Positions 10,418 through 19,921 of a stretch of DNA of 35,278 nucleotides are shown here, one piece after another. Made by a program: the position numbers and the translations under genes. How positions within the stretch are numbered: position 1 is the stretch's first letter; every line of letters starts with the position of its first letter. The notes beneath the pieces were generated by a model that searched no databases, was not told the origin of the DNA, and saw only the letters and a program-made list of their open reading frames with translations. The DNA comes from Alectoria sarmentosa (Eukaryota; Ascomycota; Lecanoromycetes; Lecanorales; Parmeliaceae), in assembly GCA_009733775.1 (NCBI GenBank), contig WOGZ01000332.1, positions 1 to 35,278 of the forward strand, written 5' to 3'.

Positions 10418-10713
10418 TGCGTCGCTTTTGCCAAAAAATATAGTCACAAGTCCATTGGATGGGCTAAACGGAGACTGGGCATGTTCGCTACATTTCTAGC
10501 CGCAGCATTCCACACGTACAACAGCTCTTAGGGTCAGCCGCTACAATCTCGAGGCGCAGTTTTCCATTTCGCTTCTACGGATCTTTCTCGCGCCTGCAAT
10601 TTTGGCAGTTTATGATTGGCGCCAAAGCAACATCTTTCTACTCTATTTCTTTCTTATTCAAAGGAGCGCCTAGGGCGTTCGCCCCTCCTTCTCTCGCAAC
10701 GTTCTCTAGATTC
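10418..10713. other. Short intergenic region
   Basis: No gene seen. An ATG at 10612 is in frame with exon 1 of the next gene and could be a longer start. Confidence 0.4.
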
Positions 10714-11778
10714 ATGAGTCGCTCAATGGGGCCATGGTCACATATCACCCAGGCCCTGAAGATTTCCTTCTTAATAAGATGCACCCACGCGCTGCCTCAG
10801 CAAAGTAAAGTCGCTATGCCTCCAAGCAATGATCGTTCTGACTCTTTGAATAGTGCCAAATGACATCACCAAAAGCAACGGGTACACGATCCAACACTGT
10901 AGTCGACTTACCGCACAGGTACAGAATGCGCTTGAGAACCTCTACAATGTCCTACCCCCAGCCATCTGGCAGACCCATTACGGAGTGGCAAGTGCACCAT
11001 ACCAAGCCTTTTTCAAAAACTCGCATTACGAGACCGTTGTCGATGGTGTCTTGAGCAAAATCTTGATCGGGGAGCCGGTTCATTGGGGTGCGGAAACCCT
11101 CGTGCCGAGTCTCGTTTGCGCTTTGAAGCCAGAGACAGTGGTCGTCCACAGAGCAGGTCATGATTTTGACGTCTATGAGATTTGCACGCAAAACCCCTCG
11201 TGGGCCGTCTTGTACTATCCGGATCCGTCGCACATCTTTATCTGCCCCATCTTCTTCCTGATGCCAACCTTGCCCTCCGCAGGAAACTGCCCCACTGTCA
11301 ACGAGGCTACCAATAAATTTGAAGGGAGTATCACTGCCTTTTCACAATCACAGATGTATATGCTGTTACACGAGATTGCGCATTTCTACATTGGCGCGAC
11401 GGTTGAGGACAGCGTGGATGAAGTTCAGGATTGGAATTATGCCTTTTCGTTGTCACCGACAAATGCGTCTTGCAACGCTTTGAACTATGTGCTTTATGTG
11501 GCCAGTGAGTCGTCTTTCATTACAATGGTATACATCGGATAGGCGCTAATGATCCTTCTGAAGGTGTCGACAAAGAATGCGAACAATTCCCGCAAACAGA
11601 TCAATCGCACCATTCTGGAGGTCGAAGACTGGGAGCGACGCTAGGTCTGCTGAATACATCCTCGGTGGGTAGCTCAGAAATCCAGGGACTTGAACATGTA
11701 CAGAGTAGAGTGTCACCGTATCATACGGACGTTATGAACGTGACGCTCGCCCCTAATGTTTCGACATTGTTGAGGTGA
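10714..11778 (+). CDS. M35-like (HExxH) metallopeptidase
   Basis: Three exons: 10714-10804, 10854-11504, 11564-11778. Intron 1 (10805-10853) has GTAAAG, CTGAC and ATAG; intron 2 (11505-11563) has GTGAGT, CTAAT and GAAG; phases match. The zinc motif HEIAH lies at about 11368-11382, inside MLLHEIAHFYIG. Downstream, D-W-N-Y fits the D-x-x-Y of aspzincins, where Asp is the third ligand, and LNYVLYVA resembles the NA-x-x-Y-x-LF segment that follows in deuterolysins. The family cleaves peptides, usually outside the cell. The signal peptide is doubtful: the ATG-started N-terminus has only LKISFLI as a hydrophobic stretch, and a CTG stands where a typical MKISF start would be. In-frame ATGs at 10612 and 10726 are alternatives. 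Confidence 0.65.
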
Positions 11779-12689
11779 AAAAGCGATTGGACACGCTTCT
11801 GCAGTCCAAAGCATCCTTGATTCGCGACACCTCTGCCCTGAGTATCGATATAGCCGATGCAGATGTTGTAGCCTCCGTATATGGCACATGGTGAGAACGG
11901 CACCTTAAGCGGAAAGAAGAACAAGAGAGAAGTTGCCTCCGTCCTCGGTGTGGTTTAGATTCTGTGCCCTTGTAGGGAGAATATTCATCCTACGACAACT
12001 CGAGGACGAATAATCGACCTATGAAGAAGACCGGGTTGCGAATTTTGGAGTTTGCTCAAACATGATGTGTTGGCCACGCGCTCCAGCTCTGATTGCTCGC
12101 CCACCCAACAAGTTTTGGATAGAAACACTTGATTAAATCCAAGCTGCTGTCGACCTTCTTCGCCATATGTACACGCATTCTGGATCAGCAGTAGCTAAAT
12201 ATGTTTTCAAAGATCAACAGTAAACGAGTGCCAAGCTTCGGAGTGAAAAAGAGTCACATGATAGAATGCTAAAATTTTGTGATTGAAGTTGTACCTTCGT
12301 CGTACCTCAATCTTACTCAAACCATTGATAACCAAAATGTCTTCATTCAGAGGCTTGCCATCCCTAAACGATTAGAATGTCCTTGTTCCATTGTCTTTTC
12401 GACGCATGGCACAAGGAAGTCACAACAACAGCCTTTGTACTACCATTGTCGCGCATCGCACCTTCCTGTCTCAAATCCTGACACTTGAACTCACGAACTT
12501 TTAGTACCGCTTCACACCTTCCAACCTCGCCTTATATCATCCGCCACCTCCTTGCGACCTTCAGTTATCCATCACATCATTCACCGCATCCTTATCGTTA
12601 CACCCTGTCGCTTTCGTCGCGACACTCCAGAGTTTCGCGCTCACATTCTCACAACACCTTTTACCATTCTCTAATCAGTACCCTCCAAC
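11779..12689. other. Intergenic region, no gene recognised
   Basis: No family-like frame on either strand. About 12500-12680 is CT-rich and is the likely promoter and leader of the gene at 12690. Confidence 0.5.
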
Positions 12690-13895
12690 ATGCAGAACGC
12701 AGGACCCACCTCTTTCATCGCAGGCCCGGAAGACCCAACCATATCGCAAATCATCCCCGAAGACGCCGACTGGCTCCATCAGATCACCCTTGACAAATCC
12801 GACTACGACCTCCCATCACCCAACTCCAACCTCGAGCTCAACCACAACGCCGAGCCAGCAGACGACGATGCGGCTCTAGCAGCGCACTTGTACGACAGAG
12901 ACCACGCCTCCGACCTCGACGAGTACGAATGGCATTCCGACGACCTCGTGAGCGAACCTTACTCTGATGATGACGACGACGCTTCCGACGAGGAAGTGCC
13001 GAGACTGGCGCGCATAGATTTCTTCGAGCGAGGTCTACAGAGGGAGGAGACATGGACGAGAGAGTATCGCGAGCGATGGGAGGAGGATCATGTGTTTTAT
13101 AAGCGGAAGATCCAGGAGAGGTTGGGAGACGTCGCCGATGATTACGAGGAGCAGTCTTATGTCTCGGAGGGTGCATGGAGCGCTCGGGTGGATGCGAATT
13201 GGGGAACGCCCGGGTCGTCGAGCGGTGGGGATCAGGAACCTTGGATCATACCCGTCAGCCCCCTGGTGCAGCAAGACAAGGATGGCATGGATCAAGTGCA
13301 GGAGTCTGCAGGAACTGATGAGGATCCTGGTGAGCTGTCTCTACGGGCACGGACGCTGGAATGGAAATTCGTTTCTGAGAGTAGTGCTCACGATGAACAA
13401 AGCAGTACCCCTATCGGACGCCAGATAACTGATATCTCCTCCATCGCATCCGCCCTCCACCACCAAATCGATGTCGCAACCTTCAACGACACCTCCTCCC
13501 TCCCCCAACCTACCTCAAGACTCAACTTTAAGCAACCAAAGCGCACATCCCGCTTCAACGACCCAGAACCCATTCCCCTAGACCCCCCTAGCCCCCCCTT
13601 CAACCCCGAAATCCTCGACACTTTCCTCGACACCTGCATCGCCAGAACAAAACTCCTCCTCGCCGATGCGAAAACAGCACTCGCCTCGACGCCAAACGTC
13701 GACTTCCCTCCACAATTTATGGAAAAAGCCTTGACACGACAAAAGCACCGTGACCACGAACCAGAAGCCGAATCTATAGTCGACCTAGAAGTATCAGTAG
13801 CGATGTTAGAGGGAAACGATATTATCCCGGCAGGAATCGTCAGGGTCGAGAACTGGTGGAAGAACAGGGGCGGCGAGGCGTGGTGGGAGGTTTAA
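12690..13895 (+). CDS. Hypothetical acidic protein
   Basis: An uninterrupted 401-residue frame from an ATG in CAACATG context. Residues 57-102 are strongly acidic (SDDDDDASDEE at about 92-102), followed by a charged, probably helical stretch (105-150) rich in Arg, Glu and Trp (ERGLQREETW, YRERWEEDH). The middle is low-complexity Ser/Pro. The C-terminal third contains a possible helix (ILDTFLDTCIARTKLLL) and ends in a Trp-rich tail (VENWWKNRGGEAWWEV). No named domain, signal peptide or membrane segment is seen. The GC-rich, intronless frame, its length and preceding CT-rich leader support a real gene. Function unknown. Confidence 0.7.
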   Translation: MQNAGPTSFIAGPEDPTISQIIPEDADWLHQITLDKSDYDLPSPNSNLELNHNAEPADDDAALAAHLYDRDHASDLDEYEWHSDDLVSEPYSDDDDDASDEEVPRLARIDFFERGLQREETWTREYRERWEEDHVFYKRKIQERLGDVADDYEEQSYVSEGAWSARVDANWGTPGSSSGGDQEPWIIPVSPLVQQDKDGMDQVQESAGTDEDPGELSLRARTLEWKFVSESSAHDEQSSTPIGRQITDISSIASALHHQIDVATFNDTSSLPQPTSRLNFKQPKRTSRFNDPEPIPLDPPSPPFNPEILDTFLDTCIARTKLLLADAKTALASTPNVDFPPQFMEKALTRQKHRDHEPEAESIVDLEVSVAMLEGNDIIPAGIVRVENWWKNRGGEAWWEV

Positions 13896-15188
13896 GGGCT
13901 TGGGGAGGGGTGGGAGGGGTGGGAGGAATCGGAGGACCCGTGTGAGTGCTAGGGCCCTTGGGGCTGAGAAGGGGTATGCCATGGGGGGTCCGTCGTTTGG
14001 TGTTAGATGGCAGTATCGCCCATACTGGCAGTTTGGTGCATTATGAGCAGAGGATGTGTACGGATGGGACTTCATTATGCCGCCGGCTTTCTTACTCACC
14101 ACCATCGCGGACGGGTTTCTCGCTTCTGGCTGCGTTTCGTCTATGATTCCCCGCCCGTCTACCTCGATTGAAGCTTGAAATCCCTAGATCCTAGCGTTCA
14201 TGTTGGTGGTCCAAATCTCGGCGCTCGTCTACAATATCTCTGTCGCGCAATGTTCTAGATGGATGATGCTCTTGTGTTTATCAAACTTCGACGCTTGCTG
14301 TTCTCTTCTTTTACTGTTGCTGCCGGCCAGCGACGAGATCTACCTGTAAGATACCAAGAGATCTCATTTCAAAGAGCGTGCGTTTGATACATGGACGTAC
14401 GCGACTTCTTTCGATTACGATAATCGCTCCGAGCACGTACAGAGCGGATCAATTTTGGATAATATGACGCGTTAGATGGAGTTTATTCGAAGAATCGGCA
14501 ATAGCGACAACGACCGCGAGCCTCACCCCTCTCACAGTCGCCAAATACCTCTTTATTTCGTCGATCGATCACTTTTCTTTTAGAATCATAAGTATCTGAC
14601 CCTCGATCACAGTCGTGCGTGCGTATGGGGTTCTTGACAAGAGCGAGATCGAAAAAAAAAAAGAGTTGTGATGCTCGAACGTTCCTTTACAGCGAAATTG
14701 TCGATCACAACAAGTATGAGGTCGTATTCCTCTTATTCGGTTCATCGACGTGCGTACGAGCCTTGAATAACTCGTGACACCTAAGGGATTCGAAAATAAG
14801 AGTCTAATTGTGCGTGGGGGTTTGGATACTTACCCTCGTTTCGGATTTGACAATTGTCATCGTTCTCTCTCTTTCTTTTACATTACGATATCCAATGGGA
14901 AGTTTTAGATGTTAAAGGGTACGAAATCATCATAATAGGACGAGGGGTTTTTGTTTCAGGTATCAATCACATGAGCGATGTTGCAGAATGTGATGGATGT
15001 ATTGATTGCAGTTAAAGAGGAGCCTCATTTTTTTTTTCATGTACGAGTTAGTACCTAATCACATTTTGTATTTATTTTAAACCGGACATGACCGGAAAGG
15101 TCGAGTGGGGAGTTAGGTACACAACAGTCCCACCTTGGTTTTTATGGCTTGGGTTGGGAAGCAAACCCTCCGTGTTGGAATAATATAT

Positions 15189-15245
15189 ACATACACACAC
15201 ACATACACACACACACATACACATACACACACTCACTCACACACA
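15189..15245. repeat. CA-rich microsatellite
   Basis: Alternating CACACA and TACACA units, ending in CTCACTCACACACA. Confidence 0.9.
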
Positions 15246-15293
15246 TTGTTACTGCCATATTGTTGTTGTAGCGCGACCAGTCGATTTTTATTC

Positions 15294-15312
15294 ATCTATC
15301 TATCTATCTATC
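15294..15312. repeat. (TATC)n microsatellite
   Basis: About four and a half tandem ATCT/TATC units. Confidence 0.85.
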
Positions 15313-15404
15313 CTTTACGCTTCCAATTTCTATCGATTGACTGACTGGACTCGCCATCTGCAGAAAGTAAACAACGGCTAAGAGTACTCACACATACTAA
15401 TATT

Positions 15405-15658
15405 GCCCTCCTCTTCCTTGCTCCCTCCTTTTTCCACCCCCACACCCCTGCTCCCTCTTCCTCCACCCCCCCCCCTCCTTCCTTGCTTGCTCCCTCCCCA
15501 CACCTCTGCTCCCTGCTCCCTCTTTTTCCCATCTCCCCCCTCCTTCCTTGCTTGCTCCCTCTTTTTTTCCCACACCTCTGCTCCCTCTTCCCCCCTCCCC
15601 ACACCCCTGCTCCCTACCCATCCATCCATCCCTATCTATCCCTATCCATCCCTCCCTA
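15405..15658. repeat. Polypyrimidine tract with internal direct repeat
   Basis: About 250 bases nearly all C or T on the plus strand. CTCCTTCCTTGCTTGCTCCC and CACACCTCTGCTCCCT each occur twice about 65 bases apart, so a ~65-bp unit was duplicated. A CATC/CTAT run ends it. The apparent Pro/Leu-rich frames are by-products of composition. Confidence 0.8.
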
Positions 15659-15727
15659 TGGCCAAGGGGTTACCAGATAGCTGAATTGCAACTCTCAATC
15701 CTCAAACGCATCCCCAGCACCCGGCTT

Positions 15728-15745
15728 GGGTTGGGTTGGGTTGGG
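15728..15745 (+). other. G-quadruplex motif (GGGTT)4
   Basis: Four GGG tracts separated by TT (15728, 15733, 15738, 15743), which fits the strict intramolecular G-quadruplex pattern. It differs from the TTAGGG telomere repeat. A second G-rich stretch (GGGG-AA-GGGGGG-A-GGGGG) lies near 15853. Confidence 0.8.
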
Positions 15746-16099
15746 TTTGCCTATCTATTTTCGGCTCCATGTCGCAATTTGGGGGGCTTCCCCAACCAGC
15801 CAACCCGCTTCAGGCTGGCTGGCGTTTTGTTTGATTAGGATATAGAAGACGTGGGGAAGGGGGGAGGGGGCTGGAGAGGAATGATTTTCATCTATTCTGC
15901 ATATCACGATTCGGATACTGTGTTTGTTGGTAAGTAAGCGAGACCCGTTCTTGTTTTTTCGTCTCCTTTGTGCTCCATCCCATTTGTTATTTGTAAAGGC
16001 GATGGGATCATGCTCATTCAATTTCCCCTCCCCTTCTGACACCCGCCTTTCGGAACGAGGTTCCGTTACTGTAGAATGCGAGCTTCTGCTCATCTAGCC

Positions 16100-16144
16100 G
16101 TCTACCCATCTGCCCATTGACCCATCTACCCATCTACCCATCTA

Positions 16145-16177
<33 letters not shown>

Positions 16178-16251
16178 CCATCTACCCGTCTGCCCGTCTG
16201 CCCATCTGCCCATCTGCCCGTCTGCCCGTCTGCCCATCTGCCCATCTACCA
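16100..16251. repeat. 8-bp minisatellite (CCRTCTRC)n
   Basis: About 19 tandem copies of CC(A/G)TCT(A/G)C, with variant units CCCGTCTG, CCCATCTG and CCCATCTA interspersed. The period is 8, not a multiple of 3, so the open frame through it is a 24-bp artefact. Confidence 0.9.
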
Positions 16252-16697
16252 ATCCACATCTCTATCCAAGCACAAAGAAACCCCACACACATCCGCCGAC
16301 AAATAACACCCCCGTCTATTTCCCCTTTGTACCGGACAAAGAGGCGAACAAAGAGGGCTCAGAATGATAATTGTGCACCTTCTTTGTGGATTCTTTGTAT
16401 TTCCATCAACCTGGGCGAAAATTATGGAGTGTGTTCTTACAATTCTATTCTCTGAGGGTTTGTGTTTTGTGTTTTGTATTTTGTGGGTTTTGGAGTTTCT
16501 GGAGAATTTTTTTGGCATTCTTCTCTGACCTGCTTCTTCTTCTTCTTTAGCCTTCTTCTTTCACCAGCCAAAGTTCCGCTCGCATTTGAAGCACTACCGC
16601 TTTCCTGCTCACCCCCTCGCCAGAACTAACCACGCAGGTCGTGGTCCCTCAACCAAGGCGTCAAAGCCAATCTCAAAAGCCAAGCCAACTTGATACA

Positions 16698-17633
16698 ATG
16701 TCCCAGTCTACCACCACCACCCACTTACCCCCCTTTTCCCCCCTTTCCCCACTCCCATCGTCCCCCGGGTCATTCGACCGATACCGCCAGCCAACAATTA
16801 CCGAAGCGCAATCCCACTCCCAGTATCAACGCCCTGCTTACCCAGAGGAGATGGTGTCACCGCTAACCGCCCACTGGCCCGACTCTCCAACGCTAGGATA
16901 TCTGTCTCCCGTCTCGATCGTGTCACCTGATCCATCTCGATCTCTTTCACCCAAGCCAAGATTGAATGGCCAGAGAGCGGTGGAACCGTCGCGGCGTGCG
17001 GCAGCAGCAGCAGCGGCAATGGTGGCAGTGCCAGAAGTGCCTCAGGGAGCAGCACCTGATGTGCCTGGGATAATTCATCATGCTCGCGGTGGTACGGCGC
17101 GTGTGCAAGATCACATCCCCTTTAAAGCCGCCACGACACGATTCCCGCCGCGGAAACCACTCGCGACCCAGCAAGTAGGTTCGATTGGAGATGAAGCGGA
17201 AGTTGGATCTGGACGTCCAATAACTCTGTATTTGGCTGACCACAACCCGCATCTCGTCGCTCCGGCTCCTACGGTGCCGATTGCAAGGCCGCATTATACG
17301 AATGGGCTTAGTTATCTTGAAGGTCGTGAAGGCGAGGGTGAGCATTCTGGATTTGAGGACGTAGAGTTGAAAAAACTCCCCCATCGTTCGGAGAGTTTGG
17401 GCTCTGATGGTGGTTTTCATGCGCAGAGTCCGCATTTGCGGAATCCGATGAGTGGAGATTGGGATGGGAAGGATGTGGAGATCCAAGGGAGGATGAGGAC
17501 GAAGGAGGAGGATAAGGCTGGGAACCGTAATTGTCTTATTGGATGGGTCTTAATCCTCGCGCTTATTGTTGCAATTACGGGGGTTGCTGTTTTGGTGTAT
17601 TTGGTCAATAAGCCGGGAAAGGGGGCGGGCTAG
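16698..17633 (+). CDS. Pro/Ser-rich protein with one C-terminal membrane segment
   Basis: The ATG at 16698 opens a 311-residue frame. The N-terminal ~120 residues are Ser/Pro/Thr-rich and probably disordered (PPFSPLSPLPSSPGS, SPVSIVSPDPSRSLSP), with an Ala7 run near residue 105. The middle has no recognised domain. Residues 279-303 are a single hydrophobic helix (starting CLIGWVLILALIV) preceded by KEEDKAGNRN and followed by only eight residues, NKPGKGAG. With no signal peptide, this layout fits a tail-anchored protein with a cytosolic disordered domain. Destination and function cannot be told from sequence. The upstream TTC-rich leader is typical of fungal genes. Confidence 0.7.
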   Translation: MSQSTTTTHLPPFSPLSPLPSSPGSFDRYRQPTITEAQSHSQYQRPAYPEEMVSPLTAHWPDSPTLGYLSPVSIVSPDPSRSLSPKPRLNGQRAVEPSRRAAAAAAAMVAVPEVPQGAAPDVPGIIHHARGGTARVQDHIPFKAATTRFPPRKPLATQQVGSIGDEAEVGSGRPITLYLADHNPHLVAPAPTVPIARPHYTNGLSYLEGREGEGEHSGFEDVELKKLPHRSESLGSDGGFHAQSPHLRNPMSGDWDGKDVEIQGRMRTKEEDKAGNRNCLIGWVLILALIVAITGVAVLVYLVNKPGKGAG

Positions 17634-18538
17634 TTTGTTAGAGATGAAGATGAATGGGAGGACATCGGTAGCGATTGGAGGGTTTGGGTGTTCTGTACAC
17701 TTTTGTCAGCTGGAGGATGGTTTTGATATGTGATTTTGTATGTATTGGAAGCTTGATGGTGTAGTGTTAGATAGGTCCTTTCAGGCTTCTTGGGTAGGAG
17801 TTATTGACCATACAATGACTGGATATAGGGTTTGGAGATATGAGTCCTGCTTGGTGCTTTTCCGGCCGCGGCCTCGCTTACCAAAGCTCTGAATGTGGCC
17901 GGGTTGTTGTCAGTTCAAGACACAAAAGTTTGAGAGAGTGCCGAGAGAAAATATAGACTAGTGGATGATTGCACTCTTGAGACTTGCTTAGTCGTCAGTT
18001 GGCTCGTTTTAATTAGCTTCGTGACTGAACAGTCTTCCACCAGTCTTCATCACGTGCAACATCTTTCACCATCAAAGAGCTTACACGTGAAGACCACAAA
18101 TCCCATCAACTTTTACCATCTCTGTATTGGCTCTCCGAGTTCCTTGCATCAGAATACTTCCTTTGCGCAGCATTCAACACCTTCAGCCAAACATCCCCTG
18201 GCTCCTTGCCGCTCACATCGGCCTCGAAGTCGCGTCGTATTTCGCGTCTTTGACTCTACCTATCCATACTAGGGCATAATCTGAGCAACAGCCTGCATCA
18301 AAGACGAACCCGGTACGTGCTCTTCGGGGTAATTCCTTCTCAGTTGATGCAAGAATCCGAGTCCCGAGACACGTCTCGAGAGTAGGGTTATAGACTCGAT
18401 CTCACCTTCGCTGCTCTGATTCAGTTTACCTTGAAAGGGACTCGCTGACTCGGCAATCTTCACAGACACGAATCGAACCCTTAAGCCTCACGATATAGCA
18501 TTTCTCAGCTAAAAGAACCGCATCGATTTCAGCGCACA
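17634..18538. other. Intergenic region
   Basis: No firm gene. On the minus strand 18469-18269 an open frame ending LMQAVAQIMP looks moderately coding-like but has no ATG and no clear upstream exon. Confidence 0.45.
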
Positions 18539-19921
18539 ATGGCAGACCACACGCAGGAACTGACACGGGTCCTGCAGATCGTCACTGCCCGGCTACGGGA
18601 GCTGGGGATGATCGATTCAGACATAGAGGATATTATTTCCACGATCAAGAAAGATGTCGCCAAGAGCATTAATGGAATCTCGAGTTCGGCATACGGGAGA
18701 CAAGATGCTGAATTTCCTCTGGTAACTGCTCTCAGGCAGGCAGTGCAGAACAACAGGAGTATCAGGAGATACTTAGGAAGTATGAAGCAGAATGATGAAG
18801 CCTTCATGGGCATATTCGTGCAACTGGAAAGCAGAATCGCGATCGTTAGCGGTAAATACTGGTGCGATGCTCGCATCACATGGCGCAATACCAGATGAAA
18901 TCATTCAATGTGAGCTCAAAGGGGGCGATCAATGCTTTTCAGATCAAGCTAATCGGTCAGTTGCGCAACAGAGATGATCAAGTCGATTGAGGTGATCCTG
19001 GTAGCCTTCTGTTCGGCAAAGGAGACAGTCTCGTTTCTCATGGCTCCTCACGTATTGTATTGCGGTATCAGTGAGACAGAGCTTTCCGCACCAGATAGTC
19101 TCGAGGCTTGAACTCCAAGTATGGAAAATATGGAAAATTTCGACCACCTGCATATATAGCCGTCCCCAGTGCCGGCTCCAGATCTTTCCCCATTTTCTTC
19201 CACAGTGATCTGGCTTTAGCGTACTCCGGCTCGTACCAACGTATGCGTGAACCTCCTTCTCCCGTCGTCTTGACAACCACGACCTAAAAGGCTGTGAAAG
19301 CCGCCAAGACCTCGAAATTGGAGGTATGATTTTGACATCCTTGGGGTTGTGCATATCAAATTCTCTGTGGCACTCTCGCGGCATGACCTCACAAAAGGTA
19401 AACATTCGCAAGAAGCGCACCGATCTCATCATCAAGATCGCATTAGAGCCATGGATTATGTGAAAATTTTGCACGATATTCGCGTTCTTCTGACTAATCC
19501 GCGGTCTGAGCCATGTCCCTGACATGACATGGAAGCTGAATTTATTGTTCCTGTAGATGAATGGGTTGGCCTCTTCATTTGCAATGCGACATGTACGAGC
19601 TATGCTGAATCGATTGCAAGTCGGTAATATGTCTTCTCTGTACATGAACGTATTGAAATCCTTATCCTGCCCTCAGAAAAGACAATTTCTGGACTGACAG
19701 TATTCATTTTCCTCTCCCAGGACAAAGCGCTAGATCATGTCTTGCAGTTCTCGAGGGAGGCTGAAGAAGGAAGGCACCGTTTTATCTCGGGGATGCTCAT
19801 AGGTGAGATTGGTCCTGGTGCTGGCAACATGGCTTTGATATATGGACCTGGAGTGACGCAGCCGATTTTAAGGAGTTGCCACACACGCCTTGAGGAGGAG
19901 GCGAGACTTGATCAGGAGTAG
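18539..19921 (+). CDS. Small hypothetical protein, gene spanning an antisense nested gene
   Basis: Exon 1 begins at the ATG of 18539 (MADHTQELTRVLQ...) and encodes ~100 mostly helical residues. Proposed model: 18539-18844, 18943-18981, 19721-19921, total 546 nt, 181 residues. Exon 2 reads IKLIGQLRNRDDQ; exon 3 reads DKALDHVLQFSREAEEGRH... and ends at TAG. The acceptors TTTTCAG (18942) and CTCTCCCAG (19720) are good, and the donors GTTAGC (18845) and GTCGAT (18982) are weak. Simpler alternatives are a single exon to 18898 (119 residues) or a two-exon form using GTAAAT at 18852 and ending at 18977 (115 residues). The 739-nt last intron would contain the minus-strand gene 19645-19068. No domain is recognised; helical and coiled-coil character is likely. 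Confidence 0.45.
19068..19645 (-). CDS. Fungal 2EXR/DUF7730-like protein, possibly N-terminally truncated
   Basis: Two exons on the minus strand: 19645-19337 (103 codons) and 19283-19068 (72 codons with stop), 174 residues. The intron (19336-19284) has GTCAAA and TTTTAG; removing it both restores the frame and removes an in-frame TAG. ARTCRIANEEANPFIYRNNKF resembles the TCRQIYNEALPxLYxxNxF signature of the large ascomycete family of short-exon '2EXR'/DUF7730 proteins, whose function is unknown. The LP-x-E-(I/L)R start common in that family is missing, so an upstream exon may exist or the 5' end is lost. The second exon reads WYEPEYAKARSLWKKMG and YFPYLEFKPRDYL. It lies wholly inside a proposed intron of the plus-strand gene. 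Confidence 0.55.

Larger units (their letters stand above)
13896..16697. other. Long non-coding stretch with simple repeats
   Basis: 2.8 kb without a recognised gene. It holds a CA-rich microsatellite, a TATC run, a polypyrimidine tract, a G-quadruplex motif and an 8-bp minisatellite (listed separately). TTC repeats and a CT-rich segment at 16520-16620 precede the gene at 16698 and are probably its promoter. Confidence 0.6.

Noticed and set aside
15403..15838. Proline/leucine-rich frames and their Gly/Glu-rich minus-strand shadows
   Set aside because: They follow from the C/T-only composition and carry no other sign of coding.
16117..16455. Repetitive RLPVCPSA reading frame
   Set aside because: It is the translation of the 8-bp minisatellite, whose period is not a codon multiple.
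18455..18500. Second tRNA-like GAATCGAACCC
   Set aside because: The T-arm stem does not pair and no A-box lies at the right distance.
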